6,207 nucleotides of DNA. It comes from Phycisphaerales bacterium. Lineage in GTDB: Bacteria > Planctomycetota > Phycisphaerae > Phycisphaerales > UBA1924. The stretch spans positions 1-6,207 of the forward strand of contig JAIEQQ010000574.1 of the NCBI GenBank assembly GCA_019747615.1, in the 5' to 3' direction. How positions within the stretch are numbered: position 1 is the first letter of the stretch; the number at the start of each line of letters is the position of its first letter. The notes beneath the pieces were generated by a model. That model did not search any database. It saw only the letters and a program-made list of their open reading frames with translations, and had not been told where the DNA came from. The translations under genes and the position numbers were made by a program. Of the stretch, positions 1 through 5,106 are shown piece by piece.

Positions 1-924
1 CGCGGCGAGGATGAGCACGCACCAGGGCATGAGGTACGCGATCGCGTGGACGATGGTGACGAAGACCAGCAGCGGGACGGAGCCGAGGCCCTCGTAGGCG
101 TTCTTGCTGAAGCCGCGCCAGGTCTGGGCAAAGCCGCGGTACATGCGGCAGGAAACCAGCGCGGTGGCGTCAAAGAGATCAGTGCGGAAGCCGGCCTTGC
201 GCATGGTGCGCGGGAGCTTGATGCCGTCGTGCATCGAGGCCTTGAATGGTGCGTGGCCGCCGGCGGAGATGTACGCCTCGCGTCGAACGAACAGGAACTG
301 GCCGCATCCGGCGCTCGCGGCGGGGTCCGTCGTGTTCCGCATCCGCGACATCGGCAGGTAACTCAGCAAGATGAAGTGGATCAGCGGGATCACCAGCGCC
401 TCGCTGAGCGTGTGCGTGCGCTGCATCGGGAATGTCGAGAGCAGATCGACGGACAACGCTCGGGCACGGTTGAGCGTCGCGCTCAGGCAGTCTGGCGCGA
501 ATCGCACGTCGGCATCGGTGAAGAGCAGATACTCGCCCTGGGCGTGCTGGCCCATCTGGTGGCAGCCGAACTGCTTGCCGTTCCATCCCGGCTCCAGCGG
601 CACCACCGGCGTGGCGCGAACTCGCGAGTCCTCGGCCATCAGTGTTTCGAGGATCGTTCCGGTGGCGTCTGTTGAGTGATCGTTGTAGACATACACCGCG
701 ACGTTGCGGTGGGTCGAGGCAAGGACCGAGCGGACGCACGCTTCGAGGTTTGCCTCCTCGTTTCTGGCCGGGATGCAGACGCAGATGAGCGGCTGCTGGT
801 CGCCTGGCAGCGCGCGAAGCTCGCCAGCGGTGGGCGGCGTGTTGATGCGCAGGTTCACCAGCGTCATCACCAGCAGGAAAAGACAGAGGACGCACGCGAT
901 GATCGTCAGCACGAAGAGAGTCAT
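1..924 (-). CDS. Family 2 glycosyltransferase, CrtQ-like (partial, C-terminus outside window)
   Basis: Probable membrane-bound glycosyltransferase that would attach a sugar to the carotenoic acid made by the upstream genes. The visible part is 308 residues and runs off the window start. Residues 3-24 form a hydrophobic N-terminal anchor. A GT-A domain follows: PARNEE at 52-57, NDHSTD at 81-86 (nucleotide-sugar binding), GWNGKQFGCHQ at 113-123, the metal-binding TDAD at 136-139, GGH at 222-224 and HDG at 232-234 (a candidate base in Asp233). A W-x-GFSKN motif at 269-275 precedes a hydrophobic stretch at 283-308 that looks like the first C-terminal membrane segment. The GWxGK and DADV pattern is shared, from memory, with S. 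aureus CrtQ and with HpnB-type enzymes. The ATG overlaps the acyltransferase stop by 4 bases (ATGA), and GGAG lies 11 bases upstream. It is the last visible gene of the leftward operon. The exact sugar and acceptor cannot be read from sequence; CruC or HpnB relatives are alternatives. Confidence 0.85.
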   Translation of the reverse strand, partial: MTLFVLTIIACVLCLFLLVMTLVNLRINTPPTAGELRALPGDQQPLICVCIPARNEEANLEACVRSVLASTHRNVAVYVYNDHSTDATGTILETLMAEDSRVRATPVVPLEPGWNGKQFGCHQMGQHAQGEYLLFTDADVRFAPDCLSATLNRARALSVDLLSTFPMQRTHTLSEALVIPLIHFILLSYLPMSRMRNTTDPAASAGCGQFLFVRREAYISAGGHAPFKASMHDGIKLPRTMRKAGFRTDLFDATALVSCRMYRGFAQTWRGFSKNAYEGLGSVPLLVFVTIVHAIAYLMPWCVLILAA

Positions 925-1856
925 GAGGTCGCGCGCTCCGGGTTCGACGCATTGGCTGGCACAGGGGAGGCTGACGCTGAGAGTTCGGGGGGCGACGCGA
1001 CTGAGCGGCCAGACGGCGAGGGACGGGTGTCGGCGCTGGCGGCGCGAGGGTTGGTGCTGGATCGGTCGGTGGCGACGAGGCGGCCGGAGACGCCACGAAG
1101 GCGGAGCCAGAGGTCGTAGAGCGGGTTCACGCGTGCGCCGCGTGCGCCGCTCAGCACGCTGAACGCCGCTTCATCGCGGGCACGCACCAGAGTCGCCAAG
1201 GCCTCGGCGTTGGCCTGCATCGCGCCGGTGATTGCGCGGGTCCAGCCGGTGGTTGTCGGCGCCGCCGGCGCGGGCACGTCGCACAAACGGCAGAGGATCT
1301 CCGGGCGTTTGTCAAGCCAAAAGGGCATCTCGACCGCCAGCGCCACGACGCGGATCCCCTGATGCTTCGCGGCGACGTTCGCCACGCCGGGGCGGATGCG
1401 GAGGGGCTCGCGCGAATCAACGAACTGGCCTTGCGGTGTGACCCAGAAGCTCAGCTTCGGATTGGCGCGAAACTCGCGCGTGAGATACTCGATCATCGTG
1501 GCCTGGCTGTTTGGATGATCGGGGTCGATCCCGAAGACGCCGAGCTTGCGTAGGAACGCGAACTTCTTGAGCTGCGCAAGCTCCATCGGGCCCAGCAACT
1601 GGCGCGACGGGGTGAGGCGACTGGAGAAGTGCATCGCGATCAGCGGGTCCCACCATGATTGATGGTTCATCACGACGATGATCGGGCCGTCGTGCGCGTC
1701 CAGCGACGAGAGCGTGCTTTCAGTCCCGTGCGCAAGCCGCACGGCGTGGAATGACCGCTCGAACATCTTTGGGAGCCACCATTGGAAAAACCGCGCGACA
1801 TGCTTCGAGGGTGCCGCGGGCCAGATCAGGGCGGGATCGAGTTCGCTTTCAGCCAT
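921..1856 (-). CDS. PlsC-type (1-acylglycerol-3-phosphate-like) acyltransferase, probable carotenoid-glycoside acyltransferase
   Basis: A 311-residue acyltransferase of the PlsC/lysophospholipid type. The catalytic HX4D motif is clear in NHQSWWDP (His65, Asp70). The acceptor-binding block that is usually FPEGTR appears as TPQGQFVD at 140-147, with Gln for Glu, and is followed by a RPG-x-A-x-VA stretch at 155-162. There is no signal peptide; hydrophobic patches at 58-63 and 169-180 suggest peripheral membrane association. From about residue 262 the protein ends in a 50-residue Ser/Ala/Pro/Arg-rich tail with no recognisable domain. It starts 12 bases after the crtP stop, with only a weak Shine-Dalgarno sequence, and its stop overlaps the glycosyltransferase start. 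Family chemistry is transfer of a fatty acyl group from acyl-CoA or acyl-ACP to a hydroxyl. The context suggests the acceptor is the sugar of a glycosyl carotenoate, the step done in S. aureus by the unrelated CrtO. A general phospholipid acyltransferase is possible but less likely inside this operon. Confidence 0.85.
   Translation of the reverse strand: MAESELDPALIWPAAPSKHVARFFQWWLPKMFERSFHAVRLAHGTESTLSSLDAHDGPIIVVMNHQSWWDPLIAMHFSSRLTPSRQLLGPMELAQLKKFAFLRKLGVFGIDPDHPNSQATMIEYLTREFRANPKLSFWVTPQGQFVDSREPLRIRPGVANVAAKHQGIRVVALAVEMPFWLDKRPEILCRLCDVPAPAAPTTTGWTRAITGAMQANAEALATLVRARDEAAFSVLSGARGARVNPLYDLWLRLRGVSGRLVATDRSSTNPRAASADTRPSPSGRSVASPPELSASASPVPANASNPERATS
1132..1149 (-). repeat. Tandem 9-bp repeat in the acyltransferase gene
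   Basis: Two perfect adjacent copies of cgtgcgccg lie in frame and encode a duplicated Gly-Ala-Arg in the loop before the final helix-like segment of the acyltransferase. It is probably a small slippage duplication with no specific role. Confidence 0.6.
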
Positions 1857-1868
1857 GCGCGATCACAC

Positions 1869-3476
1869 TCATGCGGGCACGAACGCCAGATCGTCCTTCG
1901 TCAACGACGCCATCTCCAGATCACCCTTTGCCCGCACGCCCTGATCGGTGAGCAGCGAGTGCGCCGCAGTCACGCCGGACATCAGCACCATGGGCACGCC
2001 GGGGCCGGGGTTGGCGCTGCCGCCGGCGAGGTAGAGATTCTCGATGACGCCGGCGCGGTTGCGGGGCTTGAAGCCGCCCTTGAGCCGGCCGTGGGAGGCG
2101 AGGCCGTAGATCGCGCCGCCCTCGGCGTTGTACATGGAGTCGATGAGCTGGGGGTGCAAGTGATGCTCGACGACGATGTGCTGCTCGAGGTCGGGCATTC
2201 GGCCGCAGCGTTTGAGCTTATCGATCACGACGGGGCGGTACTGCTCCATCAGGCCGCCCTTGCCCTCCCAGCGCTGATCGGGGCGGAGATAGGGCGTGTG
2301 GATGAGGGCGTAGAGCGCCTCGCAGCCGGCGGGGGCTTGCGTCGGGTCGGTGCGCGAGGGCACCGCGAGGTAGATCGTTGGGTCGCGGGCGGGGATGCCG
2401 CGGGTGTAGATGTCGTCGAACTCTTGGTGCGAGTCCTTGCTGAAGAGGAAATCGTGGTGGGCCAGATGCTCGTATTGGCGGCTGAGGCCGAGATAGAGCA
2501 CGACGCCGGAACATGCGGGCGTGTAGTCGCCGGCGATCTTCTGCTGACGCTTGACGGTCTCGGGCGTGCCCAAGAGATCGCGCATCGTGCGCTGGATATC
2601 GCAGTTGCTGACGACGCTCTCGCAGGCGAGCGTCTCGCCGGTGTCGAGTTCAACGCCGGTGATACGACGCCCTTGCGTCACCATGCGCTTGACGCCGACA
2701 CCGGTGCGGATGTTGACGCCAAGCTCTTTCGCGAGCCGCTCCAGCGAGCGGGCGACCATGCGTGTGCCGCCCATGGGATACCAGCAGCCGTGATCGACTT
2801 GAGCGGAGGCGATGAGCGAGAGGATCGCCGGCGCGAGAAAGGGCGAGGATCCGACGTACTGCAAGAAGTGCTCGGCAAGCTGGCGGACGTGCGGCTCCTT
2901 GATCATCGACGCTGCCGTGGCGCCGACGGTCGAGTGCATCCGCATCGCCAGCACGTCCATGAGCATGCGCGGGTCGCCCAGCGGGCTGAGCCGCATCATG
3001 TCACCAACGGAGCCGAGGTCCTTGTAGAAGAAGACCTTCTCGCTGAGGTTGAACATTCGACGGCTGTACTGGACGAACTTCTTGTACCCGGCGCCGGCAT
3101 CCTGATTCGGGAACATCCGATCGGCGTTCGCCGCCATGCGATCAACATCCTCGAAAAGATCAAGCGTTGTCCCGTCTTCGTAGAGGCAGCGCCACTGCGG
3201 GTCGAGGCGGCGGAGGTCGACGTAGTCCTGCACGCGACGACCGGAGCGATTGATGATGCCGCGGAGCACTTGCGGGAGCGTGATGATCGTGGGGCCCATG
3301 TCGAAGGTGAAGCCGCGATCGGTGAGGACGTTCATCTTGCCGCCGAGGTGGGTGTTGCGCTCGACGAGCGTGACGGCACCGGGGCCGAGGTTGCTGGCGA
3401 GCTCAACGGCCGACGCGAGGCCGGCGAGGCCGCCGCCGATGACGACGACGGATTGCTTGGTCGTGACAGAGTTCAT
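1869..3476 (-). CDS. crtP: CrtP-type 4,4'-diapocarotene (diaponeurosporene) terminal-methyl oxidase
   Basis: A 535-residue FAD-dependent enzyme of the phytoene desaturase superfamily. By family it oxidises a terminal methyl group of a C30 diapocarotene to an aldehyde. The dinucleotide-binding fold is IGGGLAGL at 13-20, with acidic Glu39 at the end of the second strand and GGKM at 45-48. The C-terminal FAD signature is AGGSANPGPGVPMVLMSG at 484-501. Compared from memory with S. aureus CrtP, it keeps DYV..(K/R)RL..QWR..F.DGTT.DL, YVGSS...AP(A)(V/I)LS, LAHH(N/D)F.F, DPTIYL...TD.TQAP.G, GAIYG and GGS.NPG.G.PMV. These fit CrtP better than CrtN, CrtI or CrtO-type ketolases. It is slightly longer than the roughly 500-residue S. 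aureus protein, mostly in a polar C-terminal tail of about 30 residues. The ATG overlaps the aldehyde dehydrogenase stop (ATGA) and has AAGGA 8 bases upstream. The exact product (aldehyde only, or further oxidation) is inferred. Confidence 0.9.
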   Translation of the reverse strand: MNSVTTKQSVVVIGGGLAGLASAVELASNLGPGAVTLVERNTHLGGKMNVLTDRGFTFDMGPTIITLPQVLRGIINRSGRRVQDYVDLRRLDPQWRCLYEDGTTLDLFEDVDRMAANADRMFPNQDAGAGYKKFVQYSRRMFNLSEKVFFYKDLGSVGDMMRLSPLGDPRMLMDVLAMRMHSTVGATAASMIKEPHVRQLAEHFLQYVGSSPFLAPAILSLIASAQVDHGCWYPMGGTRMVARSLERLAKELGVNIRTGVGVKRMVTQGRRITGVELDTGETLACESVVSNCDIQRTMRDLLGTPETVKRQQKIAGDYTPACSGVVLYLGLSRQYEHLAHHDFLFSKDSHQEFDDIYTRGIPARDPTIYLAVPSRTDPTQAPAGCEALYALIHTPYLRPDQRWEGKGGLMEQYRPVVIDKLKRCGRMPDLEQHIVVEHHLHPQLIDSMYNAEGGAIYGLASHGRLKGGFKPRNRAGVIENLYLAGGSANPGPGVPMVLMSGVTAAHSLLTDQGVRAKGDLEMASLTKDDLAFVPA

Positions 3477-5011
3477 CGTGCTGGTCCTTGGGCGGGGAGG
3501 CGGGAAGGCTGGTGCGGGTGGTTCGAGGTGTGAGCGTGATTGGATGCGGCGTGATTGGATGCGGCGTGATCGGGCGGGGTGGTGGCGTCCGAGACGATCG
3601 GCTCGTCGGGCGCAATACGTCGGCCCTCACCGCTGGGCTGATAGAGCCAACGCAGCGCACGCCGGAGGATGGAAAGCTCTTTGGCGTTCGGCTCGTTGGT
3701 CGGGGTTCGGATGAGCGCCGACGAGGTTGACACCACGACCGGGCGAGTCAGCGAGAGCAAGCCGAGCTCGCCACGGCTGGGGCCCCAGCCCGATGCGCCG
3801 GTGCCGGTGATCGAAGCGCCGGGATGGGCGGTGGGGATGTGCGCGTCGTTGATGGTGACAAAGCCGGAGCCGAGCTGAGGGGCGAGCGTGCGCGCTCGGG
3901 CGACATCTCGCGTGAAGATCGCGGTGTTCAATCGATGGCGGCAGCGTGCGTGCATCTTGAGCGCGTGGGCGTCGTCCGAAGCGGGGTAGACCAGCAGCAG
4001 CGAGCCGAAGATCGATCGCTCCCGCTCGATGGAGGACTCGGGCATGTCGACGATCGCCATGGCGCGGAAGCTCGCCTCGTCACGCGGGCGGGGCTGCGTT
4101 TGGCGCTGGATCGATGGCGTGGTGTTGAGCTCGTCAACACCGAGAATCGATCGCCCGCCTGCCTCGATGGCTGCGTTGGCCGCGTCGCGACAGAGACCCG
4201 CGCTGCGGGTGTCGATCAGCGGCTGCGCCTTGGCACCCGCGGCGAGGAAGCTGAGGGACGCGACGAAACTCGGGTACGCCCCGGCGCTGACGATTGCTCG
4301 GCGCGGCGCCATGCACGTCTGCCCCGAGTTCATGGTGACCGCTTGCCAGATCGATCGGGCCGCGAGCTTGGTGTCGGCGTCGGCCAGGACGATCGCGGAG
4401 TCATCGCCGCTGAGTTCGAGCGTCGTCGGCGTGAGCGTGCTGGCGGCCCACGCGGCGACTTCGGTGCCGACCCGTGTTGAGCCGGTGAAGATCACGTGAT
4501 CGAAGCGCTCGGAGGCGAGCAATCGCGGGCCGGCGTCGCGCGTCGCGGGTGTCCAGCGGAGCTGGCCTTTGGGCAGACCGGCCTCGATCGCGAGCTTGAG
4601 CAAGTACGCCTGCGTGCGCGGCGCGTTCTCTGAGGGCTTGACGACGACGCGGTTGCCGGCGACGAGGGCTTGCAGGAGCTGAATGCCCAGAAGCTGGACG
4701 GGATAGTTCCAAGTGGCGATGATGGCGACTGTGCCGACGGGGGGGCGTGTGAGCTGGTGGCGCTGGCCCAGGAGCCAGAGCGGGCGGCTTCGAAGCGACC
4801 GAGGGGCCAAGAGCTTCGTGGCGCGTTGTTCGTGCCACTTACAGGAAGCGAGTAAGGGCATGACGTCCCCGGTCAGGGCTTCGCCCTCGGGCTTTCGGAC
4901 TTCATGCTGAACGAGCGACACGAGGGTGTCGGTGTTGGCCACGATCAGCCGACGCCAGTTTCTGACCCACGCAAGTCGCGCCTTGATGGGCCACGCGACG
5001 ATTTCCTGCAC
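3473..5011 (-). CDS. aldH: Aldehyde dehydrogenase family protein, probable diapocarotenal (AldH-type) dehydrogenase
   Basis: An NAD(P)-dependent aldehyde dehydrogenase, probably converting the CrtP-made carotenal to the carotenoic acid. With a GTG start at 5011 it is 512 residues. This start is chosen because AGGGAG (5022-5017) sits 5 bases upstream and the N-terminus then matches the family; the frame stays open to 5197, but that part is Pro/Arg-rich and runs into the divergent crtN. Visible landmarks are WNYP at 101-104 (oxyanion Asn102), VKPSE at 124-128, FTGST at 175-179, general-base Glu199 in ELSGDD, and nucleophile Cys233 in NSGQTC. Near the C-terminus, VTIND and SGWGPSRGELGL resemble the class-3-like branch. 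The usual EE-x-FGP cofactor motif reads RSIFGS (332-337), so the ribose-binding Glu seems absent. The last 60 or so residues (after about 450) are outside the fold and end in a His/Asn/Pro-rich tail with repeats. It is first in the leftward operon and overlaps crtP by 4 bases. Confidence 0.85.
   Translation of the reverse strand: MQEIVAWPIKARLAWVRNWRRLIVANTDTLVSLVQHEVRKPEGEALTGDVMPLLASCKWHEQRATKLLAPRSLRSRPLWLLGQRHQLTRPPVGTVAIIATWNYPVQLLGIQLLQALVAGNRVVVKPSENAPRTQAYLLKLAIEAGLPKGQLRWTPATRDAGPRLLASERFDHVIFTGSTRVGTEVAAWAASTLTPTTLELSGDDSAIVLADADTKLAARSIWQAVTMNSGQTCMAPRRAIVSAGAYPSFVASLSFLAAGAKAQPLIDTRSAGLCRDAANAAIEAGGRSILGVDELNTTPSIQRQTQPRPRDEASFRAMAIVDMPESSIERERSIFGSLLLVYPASDDAHALKMHARCRHRLNTAIFTRDVARARTLAPQLGSGFVTINDAHIPTAHPGASITGTGASGWGPSRGELGLLSLTRPVVVSTSSALIRTPTNEPNAKELSILRRALRWLYQPSGEGRRIAPDEPIVSDATTPPDHAASNHAASNHAHTSNHPHQPSRLPAQGPAR
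3485..3489 (-). promoter_or_regulatory. Ribosome binding site of crtP (AAGGA)
   Basis: AAGGA reads on the minus strand and ends 8 bases before the crtP ATG. It lies inside the last codons of the aldehyde dehydrogenase gene. It is the best Shine-Dalgarno match among the leftward internal genes and supports the ATG at 3476. Confidence 0.7.
3536..3570 (-). repeat. Tandem 15-bp repeat in the 3' end of the aldehyde dehydrogenase gene
   Basis: Two perfect copies of gtgattggatgcggc (3536-3550 and 3551-3565) are followed by a 5-base partial copy. The unit is a multiple of three, so on the coding strand it gives the pentapeptide HAASN twice in the low-complexity C-terminal tail. It looks like replication slippage in a region free of structural constraint. 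Confidence 0.85.
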
Positions 5012-5016
5012 GATCA

Positions 5017-5022
5017 CTCCCT
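5017..5022 (-). promoter_or_regulatory. Ribosome binding site deciding the aldehyde dehydrogenase start (AGGGAG)
   Basis: AGGGAG reads on the minus strand, 5 bases upstream of the GTG at 5011. A second GTG at 5017 overlaps this element and so is a poorer start. No ATG lies in frame between here and 5197, so the GTG at 5011 is preferred. Confidence 0.6.
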
Positions 5023-5044
5023 GCGGTAACGACTCTGAGAGAAG

Positions 5045-5063
5045 GCGGGTTACTATACACCGC
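5045..5063. promoter_or_regulatory. Overlapping divergent -10 elements within an imperfect dyad (bidirectional promoter)
   Basis: The 95-base gap between the divergent crtN and aldH genes contains TACTATA. Rightward it reads TACTAT (5051-5056), placing a start near 5063 and a leader of about 44 bases before crtN; no good rightward -35 is visible. Leftward it reads TATAGT (5057-5052), with a TTGAGA -35 candidate at 5082-5077 and a rather long 19-base spacer, giving a leader of about 34 bases before the aldehyde dehydrogenase GTG. The -10 pair sits inside an imperfect 19-base dyad with outer arms GCGG/CCGC and inner TA/TA, which could be an operator. Positions of transcription starts are estimates from hexamer placement only. 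Confidence 0.5.
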
Positions 5064-5076
5064 GCGATGTTCTCCC

Positions 5077-5082
5077 TCTCAA
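5077..5082 (-). promoter_or_regulatory. Candidate -35 element (TTGAGA) of the leftward operon
   Basis: TTGAGA on the minus strand matches five of six bases of the sigma-70 consensus TTGACA and lies 19 bases upstream of TATAGT. The spacer is longer than the ideal 17, so the match is suggestive only. Confidence 0.4.
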
Positions 5083-5091
5083 TCTTCGCGC

Positions 5092-5096
5092 GAGGA
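5092..5096 (+). promoter_or_regulatory. Ribosome binding site of crtN (GAGGA)
   Basis: GAGGA lies 10 bases before the ATG at 5107. The ATG at 5096-5098 that overlaps it is out of frame, so the choice of 5107 is supported. Confidence 0.6.
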
Positions 5097-5106
5097 TGCT
5101 TCTTCC

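Noticed and set aside
1..924. Assignment of the glycosyltransferase as HpnB (hopanoid cluster)
   Set aside because: The motifs are compatible, but every neighbour belongs to carotenoid tailoring and no hopanoid gene is present, so a CrtQ-like role is preferred without excluding HpnB-type ancestry.
179..1096. A 305-residue minus-strand open frame overlapping the glycosyltransferase
   Set aside because: It is Arg/Pro/Ala-rich frame-shift noise; the neighbouring frame on the same strand has all the GT2 motifs.
1857..1868. Possible terminator or promoter between crtP and the acyltransferase
   Set aside because: The gap is only 12 bases, with no stem, T-run or promoter hexamer.
1782..3533. A 583-residue open frame on the + strand antisense to nearly all of crtP
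   Set aside because: Its composition is that of a shadow frame in GC-rich DNA, with no recognisable domain. crtP on the other strand has full family motifs from end to end.
3824..4480. A 218-residue + strand open frame inside the aldehyde dehydrogenase gene
   Set aside because: Charged, low-information translation with no motif, opposite a gene with intact catalytic residues.
5026..5053. Inverted repeat GTAAC/GTTAC flanking 18 bases in the intergenic region, as a possible hairpin or regulator site
   Set aside because: Arms of only 5 bases with a long loop are expected by chance; the dyad at 5045-5063 is the better candidate.
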